Assembly (NCBI GenBank): GCA_949292635.1
Contig: CASEZY010000007.1
Span: 1-64,000 of the forward strand
Direction of reading: 5' to 3'
Length of the DNA: 64,000 bases
Origin: an uncultured Methanomassiliicoccales archaeon
GTDB taxonomy: Archaea; Thermoplasmatota; Thermoplasmata; Methanomassiliicoccales; Methanomethylophilaceae
Under the pieces are notes generated by a model that worked only from the letters and a program-made list of their open reading frames with translations, was not told the origin of the DNA and made no database searches. This document shows, in pieces, positions 1 through 8,150 of this stretch. The position numbers were made by a program, and so were the translations under genes. Numbering within the stretch: position 1 is the stretch's first letter; each line of letters starts with the position of its first letter.

Positions 1-83
1 GAGCCAGGAAGTTCGATAACATGGTGAGGGAGGTCGAGCGCAAGCTCGCCCTCTTCAACATGCTGAAGAGGTGCACGAACTAA
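1..83 (+). CDS. C-terminal end of an unidentified gene
   Basis: Only the last 26 codons are inside the window; reading begins in the frame of base 3 and ends at TAA. The tail is charged and helical (AxKFDNMVREVERKLALFN...). No family can be named from so little. It is followed by about 130 bases with no convincing gene. Confidence 0.55.
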   Translation, partial: ARKFDNMVREVERKLALFNMLKRCTN

Positions 84-216
84 TTATTCGACAAAGCCTT
101 TCCCCCGCCGGATCGCCATGCGCAGGATTATGGTGCTGCAGAGGCATCAGGCATCATGACCGGGGCAGGGCAGTCGGAAGGCCGATCGGACCGCGGGCGG
201 CGCGTCACCGCCGGGA

Positions 217-740
217 GTGGTCGGCCGGACGCTATCGATCCCGGGGACCGTCAGGGACATGCATCTGGAGGCGCTGGTGGGTTCCGTTGGTCTGGAGAGG
301 GTGCCTACGACGGCGATATCGCTGTTATCAGCGGATTCAGACTGGTCATCGAGCACGACTGCATCCTGGAGTGCACCTGGTCCGAGAGACCGTACTCATT
401 CACGTTCCTCAAGGGATGCGGGATGTCCTTCCCGGAGTTCGACGCTTCGGTGCTGTGCTCTGCGATCACGCTGAGGCCGGAGATCGCGGTGGCAAGGCTC
501 TCTGCCCCGGCGCTCCTGAGCGAGGAGCATCGTTCGGGATACGAGAGGTATCTTTCGGACCGTATCGTCCCCAGGGCGGAGCAGGCGGTGGTCAACGGAG
601 ACGCTTGCACATTGGAAGAGCTGTTCACCACGGGTATGCTCGGCCGCGACATATTGGACCAACTGCTGCAGAGGTCCCTGAGGTCCGGCAAGACCACCAT
701 GACCTCGGTGATAATGTCCATGATCAGGAAGGGTTCCTGA
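217..740 (+). pseudogene. hypothetical ORF with an apparent frameshift near base 300-330
   Basis: Coding-like codon use (G/C in third positions) runs in one frame from a GTG (VVGRTLSIPGTV...) to about base 320, then moves to another frame (GDIAVISGFRLVIEHDC...) that stays open to a TGA at the end. No single frame gives a sensible protein over the whole length. This looks like one gene of about 170 codons broken by a one-base indel, either a real pseudogene or a sequencing error. The downstream half has no recognisable domain. A complete alternative would be a shorter gene beginning at an internal ATG near 423 in the second frame. Confidence 0.4.
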
Positions 741-741
741 C

Positions 742-1101
742 TCACGGCAGACTCAGTGTGACGGTGACGTCGCCGTCGCCCAGGATGGATCTGAGCCCAT
801 CCTTGCCCACGTCCTTGATCCTCCCCAACCCGGTGAGGCTCCAGCTGTTCCTGTCGTAACAGATCACCAGGTAGCTGCCCTGATAGAGGATCACATCGCC
901 GGCATCGGTGTCCATGCGCCTATCGTTGGTCGGAAGCCTTCTTCCCAGGCTGCCCACCTTCTCCATGTTCCCGTAGTCGTTCATGCGGACCTTGATCGGA
1001 CCTTCCCTCAACATCTCCGCCAGGGCATCGGCGGATGAGTTGTCCGCAAGCTCCGCGGTCATGGTCCTGCCGTTGGCCTCGATGGATATCGTGCGAGTCA
1101 T
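742..1101 (-). CDS. cyclophilin-like fold protein
   Basis: A 119-residue protein opening with MTRTISIEANG and the pattern AELxDNSSADALAEML, followed by a Gly-rich loop (GSLGRRLP) and a strand pair around GDVILYQGSYLVICYD. This matches the small cyclophilin-like domain family found alone in many bacteria and archaea. The usual residues of proline isomerase activity cannot be judged from the sequence, so the biochemical role is open. It ends two bases from the frameshifted ORF that converges on it, and stands alone in its own direction. Confidence 0.75.
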   Translation of the reverse strand: MTRTISIEANGRTMTAELADNSSADALAEMLREGPIKVRMNDYGNMEKVGSLGRRLPTNDRRMDTDAGDVILYQGSYLVICYDRNSWSLTGLGRIKDVGKDGLRSILGDGDVTVTLSLP

Positions 1102-1194
1102 GTTCTAACCCATGTGAATTGATTGAATACATTCGTGAATCAACGGCAAAGCGGATAAACGGGTTTCCCCGCAACCCCGTATCCTTGAGCGCTG

Positions 1195-2349
1195 TCAGGC
1201 GGCTCCCGCTCTCGCCTTCGCCTTGCGGGAGTTGATCCTCTCCGCCAGGAAGTCCACCAGGAAGAACACTCCCAGGAACACCACTATGCAAAGTACCAGG
1301 TTCAGCGTCTGCGGGACGATCTGGATCAGTATCGACAGCACCACGAAGTGCAGCACGTAGATCCAGGTGATGTTCCTGCTCCATCTGTACAGCGGCGACA
1401 GGTATCTGTCGGAGACCCTCTGCACGATCCAGTACCACAGATCGACCCACAATATGGCCGCCAACGTGCACCAGATGGTGCCGATGAAGTCCATGTGATA
1501 GGACAGGGGTTCGGCGAAGTGGGTGGTGAAGAATCCTGTGTATATTCCCGCGACGGTGAAGGGTATAATGGCGATGAACGACCAAAGAGCCAGATTGCGG
1601 TAGAAGCGGCGTTTGTCGGTGGTCCTGACCATGTAGCTGGCAAGCACGTATCCCGCCACCGGGAACAGGATCCAGTTGAAGAACGGGTATCTGGAGGTGG
1701 TCATGGTGTCGTCGAAGACGGTGGTGCCCCAGAAGTATCCGCAGAAGATGTCCACGGCGTCGTTCCCGGTGTGCATGCCCATGAGGAACTCGTTGGCGAT
1801 CATCATCACCGCAACAAGTGCCAGTATGCCCCACAACGGTACATTGAACCTCTGCATCAGACCGATGAAGACCATGGACATCCCCGCGAATATCAGGATA
1901 TCCTGCCAGAACAGCGTGATGATCATCAGCTGCTGCGGTTCCGCATACGACACCTCCGGATAGAAGCTGACGAAGTCCCCCGTCAACAGGAAGTTCACCA
2001 GCCCGGGGAGCAGTCTGATGACCTCCACCCCGAATCCCGCCACTATGAGCATGAGTCCCCTGCTGATGAAGTGCTTGTAGGTGGCGGTGGTGGAGAACAG
2101 CATCACCATTCCCATGACGAACATGAAGCAATTGGCGCCGCCGGGGAAGGCGCCGGTGACCGTGGTGGCGATGAAGTCCAATATGCCCCCGTCCCCGTCG
2201 CCGGTGTCTCCGATGGGTTGGAACTGGTTCATCACATGCGCTCCCACCATCAGGAACACGGAAAGCCCGCGAACGGCGTCCAGCTCCCTCTGCCTGCCGC
2301 TGATGGTGCGCTCTTCGGAGAACAGGCCTTCGACGCCGTACTCGCCCAT
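1195..2349 (-). CDS. multi-pass membrane acyltransferase-like protein (acyltransferase 3 / DUF1624 type)
   Basis: A 384-residue membrane protein with about ten hydrophobic segments. After a short cytoplasmic start comes RELDAVRGLSVFLMVGAHV, the RxxxxDxxRGxxxxxMxxxH type opening shared by acyltransferase 3 and heparan-glucosaminide acetyltransferase-like families. The C-terminus ends in a basic, alanine-rich tail. Such proteins move acyl groups onto surface sugars or lipids across the membrane; the substrate here is unknown. The gene is divergent from the downstream flavoprotein, sharing a short promoter region. Confidence 0.7.
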   Translation of the reverse strand: MGEYGVEGLFSEERTISGRQRELDAVRGLSVFLMVGAHVMNQFQPIGDTGDGDGGILDFIATTVTGAFPGGANCFMFVMGMVMLFSTTATYKHFISRGLMLIVAGFGVEVIRLLPGLVNFLLTGDFVSFYPEVSYAEPQQLMIITLFWQDILIFAGMSMVFIGLMQRFNVPLWGILALVAVMMIANEFLMGMHTGNDAVDIFCGYFWGTTVFDDTMTTSRYPFFNWILFPVAGYVLASYMVRTTDKRRFYRNLALWSFIAIIPFTVAGIYTGFFTTHFAEPLSYHMDFIGTIWCTLAAILWVDLWYWIVQRVSDRYLSPLYRWSRNITWIYVLHFVVLSILIQIVPQTLNLVLCIVVFLGVFFLVDFLAERINSRKAKARAGAA

Positions 2350-2426
2350 GCCTCAGGAACCTTCCCCGGGATATAATACGATGGCGGTCGGCTCCTTTGA
2401 AATACGCTCATCCCCATTCCCGGTGC

Positions 2427-2834
2427 ATGGTGAAGATCACACCCGAGATGAAGGAGGTGTTCTCCAAGGTCAAGCCCTACTACCTGGCCACCGCATCCAA
2501 GGACGGCACGCCCAACGTTGCCCCCATGGGCATGGTGATCCTGCAGGACGACATGGAGACGGTTTGGATCGTCGACAACTACATGTGCAAGACCCTGGCG
2601 AACCTGAGGGAGAACCCCAAGGCCGCAATGGACATCTGGGACCCGGAGACTCCGGAATCCTATCAGCTGAAGTTCTCCGCCGTGGTCGAGGACAGCGGCG
2701 CCGACTACGAGAAGGCGGTGGCGTTCGCCCACTCCAAGAGCGAGAAGTACCCCGCCAAATCGCTGGTCAAGCTGAAGGTGGAGGAGGTCTACTCCGTCAC
2801 CCCCGGACCCAACGCCGGCAAGAAACTGCTTTAA
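2427..2834 (+). CDS. pyridoxamine 5'-phosphate oxidase-family (split-barrel flavin-binding) protein
   Basis: About 135 residues from MVKITPEMKE, with the split-barrel pattern YYLATASKDGTPNVAPMGMV, then LANLRENPKAAMDIWD, typical of small FMN- or F420-binding reductases and storage proteins. The start was set at the ATG before VKITPEM rather than the upstream in-frame ATG, because the family begins near KVKPYYLATAS and the ten added residues look like leader sequence. A TATA-like stretch (GATATAATA) lies about 50 bases upstream. The substrate cannot be predicted. The stop overlaps the convergent gene by four bases (TTAA read both ways). Confidence 0.8.
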   Translation: MVKITPEMKEVFSKVKPYYLATASKDGTPNVAPMGMVILQDDMETVWIVDNYMCKTLANLRENPKAAMDIWDPETPESYQLKFSAVVEDSGADYEKAVAFAHSKSEKYPAKSLVKLKVEEVYSVTPGPNAGKKLL

Positions 2835-3019
2835 TCCTCTTCTTCGGGGGGCCTGGCCGTCATCATGGTCTGGGCCCCTCCCAGAAGGGCCGCCAGCGGG
2901 ATCATCAGGAACGACCACAGGCCCACATCCATCGCCCAGAACACCAGGGAGAGGAAGAATCCGATAATGGCGCCGATGACCGCGCCGGCCACGAACCTCC
3001 CCTTGCGGACGGGATCCAT
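2831..3019 (-). CDS. small two-helix membrane protein behind purB
   Basis: 62 residues: a basic start (MDPVRKGRF), a glycine/alanine helix (VAGAVIGAIIGFFLSLVFWAM), a second helix (LWSFLMIPLAALLGGA) and an acidic end (PPEEED). The ATG lies two bases after the purB stop, so the two are almost certainly cotranscribed. I do not recognise a family. It is on the strand opposite the flavoprotein and shares its stop codon bases. Confidence 0.7.
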   Translation of the reverse strand: MDPVRKGRFVAGAVIGAIIGFFLSLVFWAMDVGLWSFLMIPLAALLGGAQTMMTARPPEEED

Positions 3020-3021
3020 GC

Positions 3022-4389
3022 TCACACCTTCTGACCGAGGGCCTTCTCGGCATCCGCCACCACGCGGTCCACGATCTCCGCGGCGCCGCCGGTGTAGTTG
3101 GCCGGGTCCATGGCCTTCCTCACTTCCTCTGGGGTCATGACGGCCATCAGGTCCTTCCTCTCTAGCAGCACATCCAGCAGCTGGCGGTCCTCGTCCTCTG
3201 CAATCATGGACGACGACCTGACGATCTCGTGGGCGTCCTGCCTGCCGATGCCCTTCTTGGTCATGGCCATCATGACGGACTCCGCCATCACCAGGCCTCT
3301 GGAGGACTCGATGTTCTTCAGCATCCTCTCCTTGTTGACGGTGAGGCCGGAGAACACGGTGCCCATCTTCATGAACATCTCGTCCAGCAGCACGAATGCG
3401 TGCGGGAGTATGAACCTCTCGGAGCTGGAGTTGGTCAGGTCCCTCTCGTGCCAGAGCACCTGGCTCTCGAACATTGGGGTGACCATGGAGCGCACGATCC
3501 TGGCGAGCCCGCAGACGTTCTCGGACATCATGGGGTTGCGCTTCTGGGCCATGGTGGAGCTGCCTACCTGCTTCTTGGTGTCGAAGGGCTCGGCGGCCTC
3601 CCCGATCTCGGACCTCTGCAGGTTGCGGACCTCGGTGCCGTATCTCTCCAGGGATGTGGCTATGTTGGCGATCAGGCAGACGGTCTCGGTGTACCTGTCC
3701 CTTCCAACCACCTGGGTGGCGGCGGGCTCGTAGGTAAGACCCAGACCCTCCATGACACGCTCCTGTACCTGGAAGAAGTTGGCTCCCAATGCGGCTCCCG
3801 TGCCCACGGCTCCCGCCATCTTGCCGGCGCAAGCCCTGGGCATTACCTGCTGGAGACGCTCCCTGTGCCTGAGCATCTCCGCCACGTATCCGGATATCTT
3901 GAAGCCGAAGGTGATGGGGATGGCGAACTGGGCGTGGGTCCTGCCGATCTCCAGGGTGTCCCTCTCCCTCTTGGCGAGACGTGCCAGTATGAGGATGAAG
4001 TCGTCCACGTCCTTGGCGATCAGCGTCAGCGCCGCCTTCAGCTGGAGGGCGGTGGCGGTGTCTACGATGTCGTTGGAGGTGGCCCCGTAATGCACGAACT
4101 TGCCTGCTTCTCCCTTGCACTGCTCGGTCATGGCCTTCACCATGGCCATCACGTCGTGGCGGGTGTCCATCTCGATCTCCTTGACCCTGTCGATGCTCAC
4201 AACGTCGAGATTCGCCACCCTGGCGATCTCCGCGGCATCTTCCTCGGAGATGGTCCCGAGGGATGCGTGGGCCTTGGCCAGTGCGGCCTCCACCTGCATC
4301 TGGTACATGAGCCGGCTCTCCTCGGAGAAGATGTCCTTCATCTCCTTGCGGCCGTATCTGTAGTCGAGTGGGCACAGGTTGTCCGTCAT
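3022..4389 (-). CDS. purB: adenylosuccinate lyase
   Basis: A 455-residue enzyme of the fumarase/aspartase superfamily that cleaves SAICAR and adenylosuccinate in purine synthesis. The superfamily signature GSSTMAQKRNP is at about residues 276-286; HYGATSNDIVDTA (100-112) and GRTHAQFAIP (149-158) supply the catalytic His regions. Start taken at MTDNLCPLDYRYG, which matches the family N-terminus; the open frame continues 33 codons upstream but without family character. A TATA-like element (CTTTATAATC) lies about 30 bases before the ATG. The small membrane protein follows directly. Confidence 0.95.
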   Translation of the reverse strand: MTDNLCPLDYRYGRKEMKDIFSEESRLMYQMQVEAALAKAHASLGTISEEDAAEIARVANLDVVSIDRVKEIEMDTRHDVMAMVKAMTEQCKGEAGKFVHYGATSNDIVDTATALQLKAALTLIAKDVDDFILILARLAKRERDTLEIGRTHAQFAIPITFGFKISGYVAEMLRHRERLQQVMPRACAGKMAGAVGTGAALGANFFQVQERVMEGLGLTYEPAATQVVGRDRYTETVCLIANIATSLERYGTEVRNLQRSEIGEAAEPFDTKKQVGSSTMAQKRNPMMSENVCGLARIVRSMVTPMFESQVLWHERDLTNSSSERFILPHAFVLLDEMFMKMGTVFSGLTVNKERMLKNIESSRGLVMAESVMMAMTKKGIGRQDAHEIVRSSSMIAEDEDRQLLDVLLERKDLMAVMTPEEVRKAMDPANYTGGAAEIVDRVVADAEKALGQKV

Positions 4390-4580
4390 TTGAATCGAGC
4401 GCTCCGATTGAATGTGATTATAAAGTATCTTCGGGAGAAATCCGATAACTGGATGATCCTCACTCGCGTTCCGTGTTCGGTAGCGCACCCCATCTCCGAT
4501 TTCGGGGCATCCCCTCCCTTATTGCGCGTGCATTAAGATACATACACAAAAGAGTACACACGCGTGTTGTAACGCATAAC

Positions 4581-4590
4581 CTTTATATCA
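4581..4590 (+). promoter_or_regulatory. TATA box for the coiled-coil protein gene
   Basis: CTTTATATCA, an archaeal TATA element, 70 bases before the start codon of the next gene. A second candidate (CCTTATAGT) follows at about 4608. The 270-base gap between purB and this gene also holds a perfect palindrome ACACGCGTGT near 4558 and nothing that looks coding. Confidence 0.5.
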
Positions 4591-4659
4591 GATGCCGTGA
4601 TGCAGACCCTTATAGTGTGCCGAGACTAGACTTCGGCGTATACGAACGAGTGGTTTATT

Positions 4660-5700
4660 ATGGAAGAGTTCACGGAGGAGAGAATCGAACAGCTGGAGTC
4701 TGTAGAGGCGCCTGCGGCGGATGCCCCCGTCGAGGCCCCTGCGGAGTCTGTGGAGACCGAGACGGCGGAGGTTCCCGAGGAGGAATCCGAGGAGATGACC
4801 GAGGAGGAGGCCGCAGCGGTGTCCGAGAACCTGGAGAAGCTCGAGCAGAAGCGCAGCGTCATCAACAACGACGCCGAGAAGCACAAGCGTCTCAGAGACG
4901 ACCTCAACAAGCAGACCAAGGAATGGGTCGCCAAGAGGGACGCACTGAACGCAGAGGTGCGCAAGCTGGTCGAGGAGGCAGGCAAGCACAGGGAGGAGCG
5001 CGACGCCCTGAACCAGAAGGTCAGGGAGTCCAAGGTCTTCAGGGACGAGTGCAACCACAAGGTCACCGAGCTGACCGAGGAGTACCACGCACTCAGGAAG
5101 GACCTCCCCCAGGGCGAGAAGGACAAGGACAGGCCCTCTATCAAACAGCTGAGGAAGGAATTCTCCGATCTGGAGCTCAGGCAGCAGACCCAGGTCCTCA
5201 AGAAGAAGGAAGAGGAGAACCTCATCAAGAGGCTCAAGGAGATCGACGCCCTGATCAAGGAGATGGAGGGCGAGCAGGAGGTCTCCGGTGACCTGCGCGA
5301 GAAGCAGATCGCTCTCAGGGAGGCCAAGGCCGAGGCTGAGAAGTACCACAAGATGGTCTCCGAGTACGCCGAGCAGGCTCAGAAGGAGCATGACACCATG
5401 ATCTCCCTCTACGAGCAGGCCGACGCTCTGAGGAAGCAGGCGGACGAGGCCCAGGCCAAGTTCATCGAGTGCAAGAAGGCCGCCGACGAGGAGCACCGCA
5501 AGCACATCGAGCAGATCAAGAGCGTCCACGAGACCGACCGGGACGTCAACGCCATCAAGAACAGGCAGAAGAACGCCAAGAAGAAGAAGGTCGACGCCGA
5601 GTCCAAGAAGGCCGCCGACGACATCTTCGCCAGGTTCAAGAACGGCGAGAAGCTCAGCACCGAGGACCTTATGGCCCTCCAGAAATCCGGTCTCCTGTGA
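4660..5700 (+). CDS. archaeal coiled-coil protein (COG1340 type)
   Basis: 346 residues, almost wholly charged heptad-like sequence. Residues 1-65 are acidic and Pro/Ala/Glu-rich (low complexity); from about 65 to 300 the chain is continuous coiled coil rich in K, E, R and Q; the end is basic, then FKNGEKLSTEDLMALQKSGLL. This fits the conserved archaeal coiled-coil family COG1340, which has no firm function. No membrane segment or signal. It is transcribed alone, with its own TATA box and a strong terminator directly after the stop. Confidence 0.8.
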   Translation: MEEFTEERIEQLESVEAPAADAPVEAPAESVETETAEVPEEESEEMTEEEAAAVSENLEKLEQKRSVINNDAEKHKRLRDDLNKQTKEWVAKRDALNAEVRKLVEEAGKHREERDALNQKVRESKVFRDECNHKVTELTEEYHALRKDLPQGEKDKDRPSIKQLRKEFSDLELRQQTQVLKKKEEENLIKRLKEIDALIKEMEGEQEVSGDLREKQIALREAKAEAEKYHKMVSEYAEQAQKEHDTMISLYEQADALRKQADEAQAKFIECKKAADEEHRKHIEQIKSVHETDRDVNAIKNRQKNAKKKKVDAESKKAADDIFARFKNGEKLSTEDLMALQKSGLL

Positions 5701-5708
5701 GACCGTCT

Positions 5709-5729
5709 AGGGGCGGGACCCCCGCCCCT
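5709..5729 (+). terminator. stem-loop terminator after the coiled-coil gene
   Basis: Nine-base perfect stem AGGGGCGGG/CCCGCCCCT with a three-base loop, followed by CCTTCTATT. It begins nine bases after the stop codon. Confidence 0.75.
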
Positions 5730-5779
5730 CCTTCTATTCAACTACAGAGATGAGAAGCGGCCGTAAGGCCGCGTTTGTA

Positions 5780-5995
5780 TCAGGAGCGCATCCTGAGGAA
5801 AAGCATCGCACCGATCAGCACCATTACGGCTGCTGCGCTTCCGCTGTTGAAGGTGCCGACCCAGGAGCGACTCAGGTGATGCTGGCACTTCCATCAGCCG
5901 CAGTAATTGTAAGATTCGGCGGCGGCATCAGCGTTCTGCTGGCACACTCCCGTCCACGGACGATGGATCAGGTGAATCCGAGATGGTAGCAGGGA
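5780..5995 (-). pseudogene. remnant of a membrane-anchored Cys-containing protein, interrupted by TGA
   Basis: One minus-strand frame reads PWTGVCQQNADAAAESYNYCG, a TGA, then WKCQHHLSRSWVGTFNSGS and a hydrophobic tail AAAVMVLIGAMLFLRMRS before its stop. The tail looks like a C-terminal membrane anchor with a basic stop-transfer end, and third-codon positions are G/C-rich. No start codon with a full gene lies upstream: another stop closes the frame. I read it as the decayed 3' end of a surface protein gene. It could also be chance. Confidence 0.3.
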
Positions 5996-6031
5996 TCAAC
6001 GAACACAAAGAACGGATCGAAACCGTTTGGG

Positions 6032-6049
6032 AGGGGGCACAAGCCCCCT
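6032..6049 (-). terminator. stem-loop terminator after the acyl-CoA synthetase
   Basis: Seven-base perfect stem (AGGGGGC/GCCCCCT) with a four-base loop, directly downstream of the minus-strand gene's stop. Confidence 0.7.
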
Positions 6050-6055
6050 TCGGAC

Positions 6056-7765
6056 TCACTCGTCCCCGCCGATGGCCTCGGCCTCGAGCTTGCGGTAGTC
6101 CACCTTGCCCACCTTGGTCCTGGGCATGGAGTCGATGAACACGTACTCCCTGGGCTTGGCGAACCTGGCCACGTGGTCGCGCACATGGGTCTTGATCTTC
6201 TCCAGCATGGCATCGTCGCCCTGGAAACCCTTCTCCAGAACGATGTACGCCTTGATCTTGGCGCCCCTGAGCTCGTCCGGCACGCCGATGACGCAGGCAT
6301 CCATGACCTCGGGCAGCTGGGTCAGTATGTTCTCCACCTGGCTGGGGTACACGTTGTACCCGGAGGTGATGATGACCCTCTTGAGCCTCTGCTTGAAGTA
6401 GATGTAACCCTCCTCGTCCATGTAGCCGATGTCGCCGGTATGCAGCCAGGTGAGACCGTCATCCTTGTGCACCTTCAGCACGTTGGCGGTCTCTTCCGGC
6501 TCGTTATAGTATCCTTTCATCAGAACAGGGCCGGAGGCGCAGATCTCCCCGTCCTCGCCGTAGGGCATCCTCTCATCGGTGCCGGGCTTGACGATCTTGT
6601 AGTAGATGTCCGGCATGGGGATTCCCACGCTGCCCCTCTTCTGCCTGTTCTTGGGGTTGATGGTGTTGGCGGTCACCGACTCGGTGAGGCCGAATCCCTC
6701 TCTCACCGTGGTCCCGCAGTTGTGCTCGATGAGGAACTTGTCCAACTTGTCCTTGGTCTCCGGGGTGAGGGTGTCCCCTCCGCAGAATATCCCCTTGAGA
6801 TGGGACAGGTCCGCCTTCTGCAGCCACTTGCTGCGGATCATGTGCTCGTACAAAGTGGGCACTCCGGCGATGAAGTTGGGCTTCTCCTTCACGATCAGCT
6901 TGGCGTAGGAATCCGGGGTGAATCTGGGCACCAGGATCTCCTTCTTCCCCACGATCAGCGGGATGTGCACGCAGGCGCAGAGTCCGAAGCCGTGGAAGAT
7001 GGGCATGACGGCCATCATCAGGTCTCCATCGTTCAGCACCTGGGACAGCTCGATCATGCCCAGGGCGCAGCTGTTGAAGGCGTTGCTGGAGAGCATGGCG
7101 CCCTTGGTGGGTCCGGTGGTGCCTCCGGTGAACAGGATGGCGGCCACGGCCTCCGGGTCGTTCTCGGAGGGCGGCGGTGCGGGATGTCCCGCTGTCATCA
7201 TATCCTTCCACATGGTCACGTTGGGGGCGTTGGCGGGGACCTTGGGGTCCTTCCTGCCCACCACGTGCCTGTACATGAACGACTTGAACGAGGACAGGGC
7301 GTCGGCGATGGATGATACGACATATCCCTTGCACTTCCCGCCGGGAGCGGTGAGGGGGAAGTTGTTGTAGAACATGTCCAGGGTGAACACCAGCTTTGAG
7401 TCGGAGTAGTCCAGGAGGTGCTCCAGCTCCGCCTTGGAGGACAGGGGGTGCACCATCACGGCCACGGCGTCGATCCTGCTGCAGGCGTAGAACGCTATCA
7501 CCGCCTGGGGGCAGTTGGGCATGCAGATCATCACGTGATCGCCCTTGCGGATGCCCAGGGCGTACATGCCGGCTGCGCATCTCTCGATGCTGTCCATGAA
7601 CTCGCGGTAGGTGGTCTTCTTGCCCATGAAGATCAGGGCGGTCTCGTCCATGGCGGTCTGGGCGGCGTGGGCCACTATTCCGTACATGTTGCGCCGAGGG
7701 AGCTCGATGTGCTTCGGGACGTTGTCGTAGAACTCGAGCCATGGTGTGTATTGGGGGTCGATCAA
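6056..7765 (-). CDS. AMP-forming acyl-CoA synthetase (long-chain fatty-acid ligase type)
   Basis: 569 residues of the ANL adenylating superfamily; activates a carboxylic acid to an acyl-adenylate and transfers it to CoA. Visible motifs: A3 loop ILFTGGTTGPTKGAML at about 213-228, the GFGLTES motif near residue 365, LHTGDIGYMDEEGYIYFKQRLKRVI (hinge, given as LHTGDIGYMDEEG) and the C-terminal catalytic lysine in PRTKVGKVDY. Length and motif set fit medium/long-chain acid ligases; the substrate is not deducible. Transcribed alone with its own terminator. Confidence 0.88.
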   Translation of the reverse strand: MIDPQYTPWLEFYDNVPKHIELPRRNMYGIVAHAAQTAMDETALIFMGKKTTYREFMDSIERCAAGMYALGIRKGDHVMICMPNCPQAVIAFYACSRIDAVAVMVHPLSSKAELEHLLDYSDSKLVFTLDMFYNNFPLTAPGGKCKGYVVSSIADALSSFKSFMYRHVVGRKDPKVPANAPNVTMWKDMMTAGHPAPPPSENDPEAVAAILFTGGTTGPTKGAMLSSNAFNSCALGMIELSQVLNDGDLMMAVMPIFHGFGLCACVHIPLIVGKKEILVPRFTPDSYAKLIVKEKPNFIAGVPTLYEHMIRSKWLQKADLSHLKGIFCGGDTLTPETKDKLDKFLIEHNCGTTVREGFGLTESVTANTINPKNRQKRGSVGIPMPDIYYKIVKPGTDERMPYGEDGEICASGPVLMKGYYNEPEETANVLKVHKDDGLTWLHTGDIGYMDEEGYIYFKQRLKRVIITSGYNVYPSQVENILTQLPEVMDACVIGVPDELRGAKIKAYIVLEKGFQGDDAMLEKIKTHVRDHVARFAKPREYVFIDSMPRTKVGKVDYRKLEAEAIGGDE

Positions 7766-8150
7766 AGCCGTTGCCTCGTTACGGCTGAAGTTGAACCCAT
7801 TGATAAATGCACGGGCAAACGAGACCTATATCGGTCCATGAACGGGGCATGGATGTGCGATTATGGTTCCTCGGAGCGGCCGTTCGGGTTCGTTTAAGAG
7901 ATCTATGACAGAATCAATCTTGTTTGAGATTCTTGAGCAGAATCAGTCGGGAATCGATGATTTCCGCGGACCGTGAAAACCGTCGATTTTTGACTTAACA
8001 CCGATGAAAAAGATGTTTTTAAGTTCTGTTTCATTCAAAACATGCGGGGAAGTGTTAAATAGCCCCCCGTCGGTAGTGTGTTCAGGAAGAACAGACCGGT
8101 TCTGTAGAGTGCATCCCATCCCTTCTGACTGACCGGTCTGTTCTCCATAA
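7766..8150. other. 385-base gap without a gene
   Basis: No convincing protein gene. It holds AT-rich, TATA-like stretches (TTTTTAAGTT near 8015, GTTAAATAG near 8053), a 19-codon open frame (MNGAWMCDYGSS...) that is probably chance, and a 13-base perfect inverted repeat listed separately. Confidence 0.6.
8088..8144. repeat. 13-base perfect inverted repeat with 31-base loop
   Basis: Arms AGAACAGACCGGT and ACCGGTCTGTTCT flank 31 bases. It lies seven bases beyond the stop of the ACT-metallo-hydrolase gene and about 30 bases after a TATA-like GTTAAATAG on the + strand. It may be that gene's transcription end, an operator pair, or part of a small RNA. Confidence 0.6.

Noticed and set aside
1348-2376. 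Long + strand open frame opposite the membrane acyltransferase gene
   Set aside because: It mirrors the codons of the real minus-strand gene, is rich in His, Asp, Gly and Glu, and has no family character; typical of antisense frames in high-GC DNA.
5860-5895. Selenocysteine at the TGA in the 5.8 kb remnant
   Set aside because: No SECIS-like structure seen, no homologue known, and surrounding frame lacks a proper start; decay is simpler.
7838-7897. 19-codon leader peptide (MNGAWMCDYGSS)
   Set aside because: No downstream gene in that direction and no repeated regulatory codons; likely chance.
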